DNA of 64,000 nt from an uncultured bacterium (GTDB taxonomy: Bacteria; Verrucomicrobiota; Kiritimatiellia; CAIKKV01; CALHGX01), in assembly GCA_938031185.1 (NCBI GenBank), contig CALHGX010000021.1:1-64000 (forward strand). Direction: 5' to 3'. Each line of letters starts with the position of its first letter. Position 1 is the first letter of the stretch. This document shows, one piece after another, positions 1 through 8,144 of the stretch. The position numbers were made by a program, and so were the translations under genes. Under the pieces are notes generated by a model. It was given only the letters and a program-made list of their open reading frames with translations, had not been told where the DNA came from and did no database searches.

Positions 1-61
1 CTCGGAGAGGATAGTCGGAGTCTGAGCGCAGGGCGCTGCCCCCAACGTCCTCCGAGGCCGA

Positions 62-1242
62 TCAAGCGCCGGGCAGGAAGACGCGGCGGAGCTCGGCGAG
101 CGCGGCGCGCGGCATGGGGCGCGGGCGTCCGAGTGCGCGGGATCGGGAATTTTCAGCCCGCCCTCGGCCACGTAGTCGAAACGCACCGACCGGTATTGGT
201 CGGGCGCGAAACCCAGTTGCAGGTGGATGCCCCGGCTGCCGGATGCCGGAACGCCGGGATCGCCCATGACCTCTCCGCGCGGTCCGTAGATATCCGGAAA
301 AGCGGTCAACGAACTGAACACCAGTCGCGCCTGCCGGGGATCGGCCGTGAAGACGCGCAGGTTGCTGCCGCGGGCCGCGAACATACCCGAATAACCGGGC
401 CGGTGTCCGGCGTGATCGGCGAAGCCGAGCAACACGAGGGCGTCGCGCGTCAGCGGACGATCCGGCGAGCCGGCCTGCAGTGTGCCGTTACGATAGACAT
501 TCAGGTGAAACTTGTAGAAATGCGTCGAATGAAAGAACGGCCCCATCCGGGCGCCGGATTGCAACTCCACCGTACCGCCGTCGAAGATTTCCATCAGGCC
601 CTTGTCGCGGGCGGCGGTCCAACGGAAGGTGCCGTTGATGATCAGCCGCCCGCCGGTGACCAGCACCTCGTCGTTGACGCCGATATCGCCCAGCGCCTCG
701 ACCGAGGCGTCGCCCAGCTTGTTCACGACGAACTTGTGCGTGACGGCACTGCGGCTGTGGCCCTGGTTGTCCTGCGGCGTCGGGAACCGGCTCTCCTCGA
801 CTTTCAAATAGGTGTGCTTGTCGCCGGCGATCCCGAAGACCCAAAGCCGACCCGTGGGCAGGACGTGAATATTGACGTACACGGTCATCCAGGGACCGAG
901 GATCGGCCCGTTCATGGAGGCGTCGTTCTCGATGGTTAGGTGGCGAACCTCGCAGTGGTTCTTCACGTTCAGCCGGCCACGAATGATCACGTCAGTGTCG
1001 CGGTCGGGCAGCCGGTCGGCGGGCGCGGCCGCCGAGCGTGCGCCAGTTGCCCAGATGCTCGAAATCGCCGTTTCCGGTCCAGACGAGCGCGCGTGCCGGC
1101 GGCCATTGTTGCGATTGCCAAGGCGCAGGCGCCCCGGCGCCGCGGGGCGCGTCGCCGAATGCGGGAAGCCCCGCGAGCGCTCCGCACAGGAGCGCCATTT
1201 GCGGGGCTGTCAACCGGACCAGAAATCGAAATGTTTTTTCAT
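62..1242 (-). pseudogene. Secreted G8-like beta-rich protein gene with broken reading frame
   Basis: No single ORF covers this gene, but three minus-strand frames join into one plausible exported protein. The start ATGATGAAAAAACAT opens MMKKH and stops after 11 codons. With one more A in the A6 run it would read MMKKTFRFLVRLTAPQ and continue into a good signal peptide ending near LPAFGDA. A second shift near 1021-1030, in a GC-rich tract, joins the segment WTGNGDFEHLGNW to DTDVIIRGRLNVKNHCEV. A third near 118 would give an ending at a TGA around 62; otherwise the frame runs off the window edge. The W...NW, then D-VIIRG-LNV pattern followed by short beta repeats resembles G8-domain secreted proteins, which is a recollection-level match. 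It is either a decayed gene or carries indel errors. Function unknown. Confidence 0.5.
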
Positions 1243-1369
1243 CATTGATCTCTCGCCGTAGCGTGCGCGGCCCGGAACCGCGCCCCTGAAGCCTGAATGG
1301 GAGGCTCTGCCTGCCACTCGGCGCGACAAGGACGCGGTATCTCGGCGCGCGCGACCCCGATGCATTGTA

Positions 1370-1422
1370 GCGTGACGGCAAGGGTTCTTGGCTTGCCGCC
1401 GCCGAACCCTTGCCCGTAACGC
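1370..1422 (-). terminator. Long stem-loop downstream of the PEP-CTERM gene
   Basis: The arms GCGTGACGGCAAGGGTTC and GAACCCTTGCCCGTAACGC are nearly perfect inverted repeats of about 18 bp with a 16-nt loop. The element lies between the end of the PEP-CTERM gene and the start of the broken G8-like gene, both on the minus strand. No T-run follows, so intrinsic termination is not proven. It could equally stabilise the upstream mRNA 3' end. Confidence 0.5.
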
Positions 1423-1495
1423 TCCGAACGCCAGGTTCAGTCAACCCCGCACCCGGTCCGGCGTAAAAAAAGAATGTGTCGCGCAACCGCTTTTT

Positions 1496-2275
1496 TTACA
1501 CCCCACGCCTGCCGCGGCGAATCAAAACCGTCAGCACGCCCAGCACCAGCACGCCTGTCGAAGCCGGTTCGGGAATCACATCCACGACAATACTGGCGAC
1601 GGCGCCGCTAAATGGCGTTCCCTCCCACACATACCTGAACCCGGGACTATTGTTCGTCGTGTTCAAGCCCATACGCAAGCTGGCGTCATCGTGGGACGAA
1701 TCGCCATCAATACCCCTCATTACAAAGTGGTATGTCGTGCTGGGAGCGATGCCGATCGGAGACGCGAACAGGAATTCGACCCAACCCCGTTCGTTATCCA
1801 CATTGTTCACGGGGGTCGCATATTGATTCGAGTTCGTCGGGTTGCCGGTGGCCGAATAAACCAGCGTCCCCGTTCCGACGGGCCCCTGCCATAACTCGAT
1901 TTTCAACGTCTGGGCGCCATCAATACCAGAGCCGCGTCCGTCATACGTGCCGGGGATCAATATTCGCGAAATCGGGTTCACGCTCGCGGGCGTTGTGAAC
2001 GCTTTTACCCAATTCGCATATTCAACGCCCGCCAAAATACTGCTATTTCGGTAAAACGGATAATGGCCGTTCTGATTTTGCCAGCTGTCATCTATCATAC
2101 GCACATCCGCGCCGTTTGTGCCCGGCTTGACGGGAGTGCCGCTGGTCCCGGCGGGATTCAAAATAGCCACCGTGCTGCCGTCCGACAGCGTCAACGCCGC
2201 GTCCGCCCGATCCGAGACGGCCAACAGCAGTGGAACTGCCGCCAAGGCCGCCCATTTGCTTGTCTTCTTGTTCAT
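1496..2275 (-). CDS. PEP-CTERM sorting-domain protein
   Basis: A 259-aa exported protein. The start at MNKKTSKWAALAAVPLL is chosen over the longer ORF because AAGGAGAGAG lies just upstream and it gives a clean Sec signal peptide ending near DRADA. The body is a Ser/Gly/Thr-rich domain with GTYDGRGSGIDGAQTLKIEL and similar strands, suggesting a beta-sandwich. The C-terminus has the tripartite exosortase tag: VIPEPAS, a short hydrophobic segment (TGVLVLGVLTVLI) and a basic tail RRGRRG. In known systems such proteins are processed by EpsH/XrtA-type exosortases and tied to exopolysaccharide or surface display. No exosortase is in this window. The ligand or function of the body is unknown. Confidence 0.85.
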   Translation of the reverse strand: MNKKTSKWAALAAVPLLLAVSDRADAALTLSDGSTVAILNPAGTSGTPVKPGTNGADVRMIDDSWQNQNGHYPFYRNSSILAGVEYANWVKAFTTPASVNPISRILIPGTYDGRGSGIDGAQTLKIELWQGPVGTGTLVYSATGNPTNSNQYATPVNNVDNERGWVEFLFASPIGIAPSTTYHFVMRGIDGDSSHDDASLRMGLNTTNNSPGFRYVWEGTPFSGAVASIVVDVIPEPASTGVLVLGVLTVLIRRGRRGV

Positions 2276-2307
2276 GGCTCTCTCCTTCGGCTCGTCATCG
2301 CGAGCCC

Positions 2308-2634
2308 TTACACCCCTCTTCGGGGCCGTCCAACCGAGGGCCCGTCCCAACCGAGCCACCGTGGCGCGGTCTCGACCCCCGCGATGATCCAACATCCTTC
2401 ATTGTCGTTCGCGCTGTTTCCTTTCACCGCCGCCCCCCAGCCGAACGACGACACCGAGCGAAGCTGATCCCGGTATTCCAATGCATCGAGATTCACATAC
2501 CGAAGCCCGCCGTAGAGTGACTGGGCCAGCGTCGTCTTACCCGTCTGCCGCGCCCCTGTCAGCACCACCAATCGCCGTTCATCCGGCTTCGGCAATCTGT
2601 CCGAAAGAGTCCTGGCTATGAAGCAATCCGCCAT
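2308..2634 (-). pseudogene. Truncated AAA_14/DUF4143-type ATPase
   Basis: The first 60 residues match the start of the AAA_14 (DUF4143) ATPase family: an N-terminal helix, VVLTGARQTGKTTLAQ (Walker A), and YGGLRYVNLDALEYRDQLRS. Intact members are typically about 370-420 aa and continue through Walker B and a DUF4143 domain. Here homology fades after SSFGWGAAV, and the rest (KGNSANDNEG onward) is unrelated sequence with no Walker B. The 108-aa product could not hydrolyse ATP normally. I read it as a gene whose 3' three-quarters were deleted, probably during rearrangement next to the insertion-sequence remnant at 2.7-3.3 kb. Confidence 0.75.
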
Positions 2635-2645
2635 ACTTGTGAGAA

Positions 2646-2672
2646 ATTATACAGTATTTTTGCAATAGTCAA
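2646..2672 (-). promoter_or_regulatory. Sigma-70-like promoter of the truncated ATPase
   Basis: On the minus strand TTGACT and a perfect TATAAT are separated by 15 bp, in an AT-rich patch unusual for this window. The TATAAT ends 11 nt before the ATG at 2634, so the transcript would have almost no leader. The short spacer lowers confidence slightly. Confidence 0.6.
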
Positions 2673-2719
2673 GTTATACAAGCGATTTTGTTGTGTAGTT
2701 TTCAAAACTGTGCAATTTC

Positions 2720-2739
2720 GTGCGATCAAAATTGGGATT
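2720..2739 (+). repeat. Left 20-bp terminal inverted repeat
   Basis: GTGCGATCAAAATTGGGATT is repeated exactly in inverted orientation at 3302-3321. The pair encloses about 600 bp that contains a transposase-like remnant ending next to this copy, as expected for insertion-sequence ends. Confidence 0.7.
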
Positions 2740-3070
2740 TTTCGGTGGGGCGGTTGGTGAACAGCAGGATGGGGAGTGTGTTGGGGGCGGGGGGTTGGGC
2801 CAAGACGGAGGTGTGGCCCGAGGGGTGGAAGCGGAGGATCAGCGCTGTGCGGGGCGGGACTTCGAGTCGGACGCGGCGAGGGCCGATGGGGATGCGGCCA
2901 TCGTCGCCACTGCGTAGGGTTTTGCGGACGGCCCAGATATAGGACCACTTTTCCGCCGCCGCCCGAGCGGATATCTCTCCGGCACGCACCCCCTCCAAAA
3001 TGTGCCGAATCAGCGGAGACGCCAGACGATGAGCCAACTGTGCTTTGTTTTTTTCATAGGCTGGGATTGT
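2726..3070 (-). pseudogene. Internally deleted transposase remnant
   Basis: The minus-strand frame reads AYEKNKAQLAHRLASPLIRH, then ILEGVRAGEISARAAAEKW, which looks like an N-terminal helix-turn-helix segment. It passes directly into VRLEVPPRTALILRFHPSGH and LPILLFTNRP, which looks like a C-terminal beta-rich tail. From memory of the family, these two ends belong to integrase-core transposases of about 400 aa whose DDE core would lie between them. Here that core is absent, so I infer an internal deletion. There is no convincing start codon (a TTG at 3037 opens the ORF-track version). The gene lies inside the 20-bp inverted repeats. Confidence 0.4.
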
Positions 3071-3485
3071 AGCCCATTGGGGACGCTGCCCCCAAACCCC
3101 CGGAGTTTATCGCGCGAACCGGTGATTGAGACACGCCCCGAAAAAAGAACCCCGCAGCAACCGAAATCGCCGCGGGGCGGGGCTGAGTTACTCAACCACC
3201 GGGGCGCGGGCCGCTCGGGTTGCGCTCCCGCAGAGCCCTATCCCGCCCGTGCCGCGACCACCCTCTCATGCGCTCTCCTCTTGTCAAGCCCCGCTCCGCA
3301 GAATCCCAATTTTGATCGCACACAAACTGTCACCTTTTGCTCGCACCACGACAGCCTTTTCAGCCATGGACTCGGTCGTTGTCCGCCTGCCGCATCTATC
3401 TCCCGCCCCACGCCTTTTGAAAAGACCTTGAATGCCGTGCGCCACGCAGCTATAGGAAAACCGTCGCTAAAGTAATAAGGACTGC
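3071..3485. other. Gene-free stretch upstream of the kinase
   Basis: About 400 bases without a supported gene. It contains the upstream arm of the inverted-repeat element and a short motif (GGGGACGCTGCCCCCAAACC) that partly recurs at the left edge of the window (about 30-50). The kinase promoter should lie in its right part, but I see no convincing -35/-10 pair. The ORF-track entries here have no recognisable domains. Confidence 0.5.
3302..3321 (-). repeat. Right 20-bp terminal inverted repeat
   Basis: AATCCCAATTTTGATCGCAC is the exact reverse complement of 2720-2739. Outside the 20 bp the two flanks are only weakly similar, so the repeat ends sharply, as expected for the termini of a mobile element. 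Confidence 0.7.
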
Positions 3486-4658
3486 ATGTCAAATATGAGT
3501 TCAAAGACGCCAGCATCCCGCGCCAGCCAGCAGGAGACCGTTCTGGATGGCATCATCCCCCCCCTTTCAAGCGCTGATACTGATCGCCAGCGGCTCATCG
3601 AGAACTACCATGCGATAATTCGCGAACGCGCCATCCGGTATCCAGTGCCGTACCATTTTGTCCGCGAACTGGGCAAAGGACGGCAGGGCATCGTATTTCT
3701 GGCGATCCGGCAAGGAGGACGGGGATGTCTCACCCGTCACGCCGTGAAGCTGCACGACCCGGCCATCTATTCTTCAGCAGAACAGTATTGGACTGATATG
3801 GGCCGTCTCGCAGGCCAAGTCTCCAGGCTGCAGCCCATTCATAACGATCATCTCGTCACCCGCGAGTACTACGACGAATGCAACGGCGTGGGGTACCTTC
3901 AGATGGCGGCAATTGACGGCCTGGACCTTCAATTCCTGCTGGAGGGAACGCACTTGGCTATCGCGCGCAGTCAGTCAACCGATGACGAATGGAATCACTT
4001 CCTGTCGGTTCTGTTTCGAATCGAAGACGACCGGTTCATGCTGCAACCGGGATTGGCTGTGTACATTCTTCGCAAGGTCTTGCTCGGATTGTCCGGTGTG
4101 CATGAAGCCGGCTTCCTGCACGCTGACATCAAACCATCCAACATCATGATTGACCGCATGGGGTCGGTTAAACTGGTGGATTTTGGTCGCGCCGTCACCA
4201 TCGGCGAACGCATCAGCATTCTCTTGGGAAGTCCTTTCTACATGGCCCCTGAAACCCACCGTCTGGAGATTGGGCAGATGTCAACCGACCTGTTCAGCAC
4301 GGGTGTGGTCGGGCTGGAAATGCTCACCGGGCGTTATTTGCAGGACTGCTGCGATATGAACGACGAGCAGTTGCTCGATTTCAAAATGAAGCTGCTGGAC
4401 GGCCTGGATCAGCGATTGCCCGCAGATGTGCGGGCGATTCCGTCCCTCGTCAAAGCACTGCGTCGATTCCTGCAACCAGATCCCGCAGCTCGTTACCAAA
4501 GCGCCAAAGACGCCGACGCCCCGCGCGAAGGCTTGAGCGCCGCCGCTCGCGCACTGCGCCTCGCCAGCATGGAAGCCGAGTATGACCGTGAGCTGCGTCT
4601 CTATCTTGAGAAAATCACCGATCCCGAGACGGGGCACGTGAATCCTCGTCTCCGGTAA
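3486..4658 (+). CDS. Soluble Hanks-type serine/threonine protein kinase
   Basis: A 390-aa eukaryotic-like protein kinase. Visible landmarks are the glycine loop ELGKGRQG (about 61-68), the ATP-anchoring lysine in RHAVKLHD (K88), the catalytic loop LHADIKPSNIM with D214 and N219, the VDFG metal motif (232-234) and the activation-segment end FYMAPE. The catalytic loop reads HAD rather than HRD, so it lacks the arginine of RD-type kinases and may not need activation-loop phosphorylation. No transmembrane segment or PASTA/sensor domain is seen, so it is probably cytoplasmic with partners unknown. The start has TAAGGA about 5 nt upstream. The 3' end overlaps the convergent radical SAM gene by 44 bp. 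Substrate unknown. Confidence 0.9.
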   Translation: MSNMSSKTPASRASQQETVLDGIIPPLSSADTDRQRLIENYHAIIRERAIRYPVPYHFVRELGKGRQGIVFLAIRQGGRGCLTRHAVKLHDPAIYSSAEQYWTDMGRLAGQVSRLQPIHNDHLVTREYYDECNGVGYLQMAAIDGLDLQFLLEGTHLAIARSQSTDDEWNHFLSVLFRIEDDRFMLQPGLAVYILRKVLLGLSGVHEAGFLHADIKPSNIMIDRMGSVKLVDFGRAVTIGERISILLGSPFYMAPETHRLEIGQMSTDLFSTGVVGLEMLTGRYLQDCCDMNDEQLLDFKMKLLDGLDQRLPADVRAIPSLVKALRRFLQPDPAARYQSAKDADAPREGLSAAARALRLASMEAEYDRELRLYLEKITDPETGHVNPRLR

Positions 4659-5640
4659 CGGTGCTTGCGTCTGCCGCCGAGTAGTAGACCTGATCGGCCA
4701 CCGGCTGAGGTCGAATCCGTCCTTGGCGCACTGCTTCAGCCAGGAGCGCTTCCGCTTCCTTCTCTGGAAGCTCAAGGAACGAGGCCACATCCCGGACGGT
4801 ACAGGGATGCCGCCGCATTAGGCGCTCGGCGTCATTCCACGAAGGGGCGCCTTCGCCCGCTTCTTCCGACAGCCGGTCAGCCTCACCGATTACTTCGGCA
4901 GCAGGTCGAAACCTGTTTGCCAATTCGGTCAGCCGCTCTTTTGCGACCGCTTGGGCTTCGGAAAACGCCGGCGGCCTGACAACCGTGTTGAGCTGCACCT
5001 TGTCTGGCGCAAGCTCCGTCACGAGCGCTGCTATGCGGTCCACCGCCTCAGGCCCGTCATTCAACCCGCCCACCAGCATCGTTTCCACCCACAATTCGCC
5101 GGAGTATTCGCACCGAAAGCGCCGCAGTCCATCCACCACCAATTCAAACCGAAGTTCCGAGTGCGGACGATTCACCGCCGCAAAGGATGCTTGATCCCAG
5201 GCACTCAAGGACACCTTGACCACCTCGGCTTTCGCAGCGTCCGAGCGCACCTCGGGAAGAAAAAATAGCGCCCCGTTGCTTAGCAAGGCCCGCCGAATCG
5301 CGGCGCGATCGCCGATGCCGTCCAATACGCGGCCGAAACCGACATGCAATGTGGGCTCGCCAGAACCGGCCAGTGTCACATAGTCGGCCCGGCCGCCACC
5401 CGCCAGCCAACCATCCAGTTCCGCCAAAACCGCTTCCACCGGCACATACTCCCGCCGCTCCAACGTCAGCGCCGTGGTTGTGCCCAGTTGACAGAACACA
5501 CAGTCAAAAGCACAGGTTTTAAACGGCACAAGGTCAACGCCTAGCGACAGCCCCATTCGGCGGGACCGGACCGGACCAAACAAGTGGCGATATCCGCCCC
5601 CCGTCGGCGTCAGCCCGCTGAAATGGCTTCGACCGGGCAT
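4615..5640 (-). CDS. Radical SAM protein with C-terminal winged-helix-like segment (COG0731-like)
   Basis: A 341-aa radical SAM enzyme. The 4Fe-4S/SAM motif is CAFDCVFC (CX3CX2C) in the context HLFGPVRSRRMGLSLGVDLV, which is typical of the Fe-S oxidoreductase family related to wyosine-type enzymes (COG0731). GSGEPT follows as the SAM-binding GGE-like motif. Residues from about 260 on (HPCTVRDVASFLELPEKEAE) look like a winged-helix domain. The only in-frame ATG before the conserved core is at 5640, which lies inside the end of the ferredoxin gene. The 31-bp overlap suggests translational coupling and that the ferredoxin may be its electron donor (inference). The reaction catalysed is unknown. 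Confidence 0.85.
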   Translation of the reverse strand: MPGRSHFSGLTPTGGGYRHLFGPVRSRRMGLSLGVDLVPFKTCAFDCVFCQLGTTTALTLERREYVPVEAVLAELDGWLAGGGRADYVTLAGSGEPTLHVGFGRVLDGIGDRAAIRRALLSNGALFFLPEVRSDAAKAEVVKVSLSAWDQASFAAVNRPHSELRFELVVDGLRRFRCEYSGELWVETMLVGGLNDGPEAVDRIAALVTELAPDKVQLNTVVRPPAFSEAQAVAKERLTELANRFRPAAEVIGEADRLSEEAGEGAPSWNDAERLMRRHPCTVRDVASFLELPEKEAEALLAEAVRQGRIRPQPVADQVYYSAADASTVTGDEDSRAPSRDR

Positions 5641-5780
5641 TCGCTCTCACAAAGACCGCAATCCACGCACTTCTCCGGGTCAATCACGTAGCGTTCCGGT
5701 CCTTCCGAAATGGCTTCCTGCGGGCAAACCCCCATGCAGCTACCGCAACGCGTACACTTGTCCGATATCACATAAGCCAT
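5610..5780 (-). CDS. 2[4Fe-4S] ferredoxin
   Basis: A 56-aa clostridial-type ferredoxin with two cluster motifs, CTRCGSCMGVCP and CVDCGLCESECP, each CX2CX2CX3CP. The start MAYVISDKC is preferred to the longer ORF because GGAGG lies 7 nt upstream. It would carry electrons at low potential in the cytoplasm. Its last codons overlap the first codons of the radical SAM gene, pointing to co-expression. MurJ lies 50 bp upstream on the same strand, so the three may form one transcript. Confidence 0.93.
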   Translation of the reverse strand: MAYVISDKCTRCGSCMGVCPQEAISEGPERYVIDPEKCVDCGLCESECPVEAISAG

Positions 5781-5830
5781 GGCGTTCCTCCGTCGTCTGC
5801 GTTGATTATGCACGACAATAAAGGCGCAAG

Positions 5831-7525
5831 TCAATGCATCCTGCCGCCGGCCATCTGTCGCACAGTCCCAATGCGCCGCCAGGCCCATCGCAGCATATCC
5901 ATGCACTCGGGAACGCGCAGCAGGAGCACCGTGAGACCGTAGGCCCACATACCCGCTCCAACCCCCGCCGCCACCGAGATCAACCGCCCTTTGAAATCAG
6001 ACACCACCCAGGCCGAAGCCCATTCAACCGTCCAGGCTGCCGCCCAACCGCACGCACACGCCGCCATCAGCACAGAACCTAGAAAACGAATCCAACGGGT
6101 TGCGCCGCCCAGACAGACCAATCTTTTCAGACGCACCGCCAGTTGCACGCTGTTTAGGAGGGCCACGCAGGACGTCGTCATGGCCAGTCCCACATGGCCG
6201 AACCCAAGCCACTTGAAGAGAATCAGATTAAGCCCCAGATTGATGCCGATGCCGATCAAGCTGACGTTCAACGGTGTGCGGGGATGGTCCAGCGCATAGA
6301 AACACGGCGTCAAGACCTTCAGAACGGCGTAACCGCAAAGGCCGGCTGCGTAGCCACGCAGAGCCGCCGCTGTGCGTGCGGTGTCAAATGCCGTGAAAAG
6401 ATGCCGCTGGTAGATGAGACCGATTAAGTCCGGCGCCAGCGCAAACAATCCGGCCGCCGCCGGCAAGGTCAAAAAGATGGCCAGACGAAGGGACTGCTCC
6501 ACGTTCCAACCAATGGCCGGCAGATCGCCCCGCGCATGATGACGGGCCACCGCCGGCAAGGTCACGGTGGCGATCGCCACGCCAAAAACCCCGATAGGAA
6601 ATTGCATCAAGCGAAACGCGCAATTAAGCCATGATCGAGCCCCGTTGATCTCCGAAGCAAACATCCCATTGACTACCACGTTGATCTGGACGGCCGCCCC
6701 CGCAATAACGCTCGGCCACATGAGGCGCCAAACCTGCCGGAGGCCGACATCGCGCACCGTCGGATCCCAACGGAAAAAATACCCCTGTCGCCTCAAAACA
6801 GGCCATTGTATGGCCAATTGGGCGAAACCGCCCAGCAAAACCCCCAAACACACCCCATACAAAGCCCTTTCACCAAAGAACGGCCTGCGCCAGTCCGCCT
6901 GCGGGTCGAAGGCATACGCCAGCGCCACGCCGGCCGCCACAGAGACCACATTGAACGCCGTGGACGCCGAAGCAGGAAGCCCGAAGATGAAGCGGGCGTT
7001 CAGAACACCCATTGCCACAGCCGCGAGAGAAACGAGTAAGATGAAAGGAAAAAGCAGCCTCGTTAGTCGAACGGCAAGATCAAACTTCCCCGGTACGTCG
7101 TGGAAACCGTAGTTCGTCACGTGAACAAGCCAAGGGCTGACCGCAATGCCGAGCAGGCAGATCGCGCCAAGGAACAGTGTCATCGTGCTCAGCAGTCGAC
7201 TGGTCAACCGCCAAGCGGCCGCCACCCCCTCCCGTTCCTGCGTCTTGGCGAAAGTGGCGGTAAATGCGGTGGACAGAGCCCCTTCAGCGAACAGGTCTCT
7301 AAGAAGATTCGGGATCTGAAACGCAGCCAGAAAGGCATCCAAGTTGCGACCGGCGCCGAACAACCCCGCGAAGACCACTTCCCGAACCAGCCCCATCAGC
7401 CGGGAGCCTAAGACCGCCGCTCCCACCACCCCAGCGGCTTTTCGTCCCCCGCTCATGCGAAGATAGGCCTCTACCACTGCGAATACCCGGCTGCGAAAGA
7501 GAGCCGCCAAGGGATTTCCGCGCAC
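5831..7525 (-). CDS. murJ: Lipid II flippase MurJ (MviN)
   Basis: A 564-aa integral membrane protein of the MOP/MATE superfamily with about 14 hydrophobic segments. The N-terminal block LGSRLMGLVREVVFAGLFGA, then DAFLAAFQIPNLLRDLFAEG and ALSTAFTATFA, is the MurJ signature. MurJ moves lipid-linked peptidoglycan precursor from the inner to the outer face of the cytoplasmic membrane. The annotated start leaves about 23 residues before MSGGRKAAG, which is an alternative start. The gene begins 7 bp after the hemerythrin stop, so the two are likely cotranscribed. Confidence 0.95.
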   Translation of the reverse strand: MRGNPLAALFRSRVFAVVEAYLRMSGGRKAAGVVGAAVLGSRLMGLVREVVFAGLFGAGRNLDAFLAAFQIPNLLRDLFAEGALSTAFTATFAKTQEREGVAAAWRLTSRLLSTMTLFLGAICLLGIAVSPWLVHVTNYGFHDVPGKFDLAVRLTRLLFPFILLVSLAAVAMGVLNARFIFGLPASASTAFNVVSVAAGVALAYAFDPQADWRRPFFGERALYGVCLGVLLGGFAQLAIQWPVLRRQGYFFRWDPTVRDVGLRQVWRLMWPSVIAGAAVQINVVVNGMFASEINGARSWLNCAFRLMQFPIGVFGVAIATVTLPAVARHHARGDLPAIGWNVEQSLRLAIFLTLPAAAGLFALAPDLIGLIYQRHLFTAFDTARTAAALRGYAAGLCGYAVLKVLTPCFYALDHPRTPLNVSLIGIGINLGLNLILFKWLGFGHVGLAMTTSCVALLNSVQLAVRLKRLVCLGGATRWIRFLGSVLMAACACGWAAAWTVEWASAWVVSDFKGRLISVAAGVGAGMWAYGLTVLLLRVPECMDMLRWAWRRIGTVRQMAGGRMH

Positions 7526-7532
7526 CGAAGCC

Positions 7533-7949
7533 CTATGATCGGGCCACCTTCACTCGCAGGAAATCAGCCAGCCGTTGATCCACACTCTTGATGTGATTCT
7601 GAAACCAATCAATGAGCAACCCGCTGAATCGCATTCGAAGCCCACTGTCCTTCGCGTCAGCACGAATAGGTGTTTCGAATGAAGCCATCTGCTCCCGCAT
7701 CCATGCATGTTGCGCCACATGGGGGTCAGCATCGGGATAGGCATGCTCTCTCATCAACTTCTGCTCAGTCCCGAAGTGATGCACAACGTAGCGGTTCAGA
7801 AACTCAAACATCTCCAGCATTCGTTCCGGGGCCACGGCATCGTCAAGATAAAGGGTCAACAACTTGTCCACGCGGCGGAAGTATTCCCGGTGTTGTATAT
7901 CCATCACCCGCAAACCGGTTTCCAGCGTCTTGTCCCATCCCGTACTCAT
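7533..7949 (-). CDS. Bacteriohemerythrin
   Basis: A 138-aa single-domain hemerythrin. All diiron ligands of the family are present in order: H20 (DIQHREYF), H58 and E62 (HHFGTE), H77 and H81 (HVAQH), H119 and D124 (NHIKSVD). The length is that of stand-alone bacterial hemerythrins, which bind O2 for storage, transport or sensing in microaerophiles and anaerobes. It directly precedes murJ. No partner domain is attached. The physiological role in this organism is unknown. Confidence 0.93.
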   Translation of the reverse strand: MSTGWDKTLETGLRVMDIQHREYFRRVDKLLTLYLDDAVAPERMLEMFEFLNRYVVHHFGTEQKLMREHAYPDADPHVAQHAWMREQMASFETPIRADAKDSGLRMRFSGLLIDWFQNHIKSVDQRLADFLRVKVARS

Positions 7950-8144
7950 TCATTACCCCCGTCCGCAGCGCCAATTCCTGCCGCATCCCTTTGCCTAAGC
8001 TGTTCGCCCGCAAATGAACACTCTTAAGCTAGGCATTTCCTCGCCGAATTGCAAGCACCTCGGACGCCACGTCTCGGCATCCACGCTCCCGGCTGCTTTC
8101 GCCTGTAGCGCATCAGCATTTTCTGGACGCTTTGGAGGCGACAT

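Noticed and set aside
133-939. 268-aa plus-strand ORF
   Set aside because: It is antisense to the continuous minus-strand frame of the G8-like protein and has no recognisable domain.
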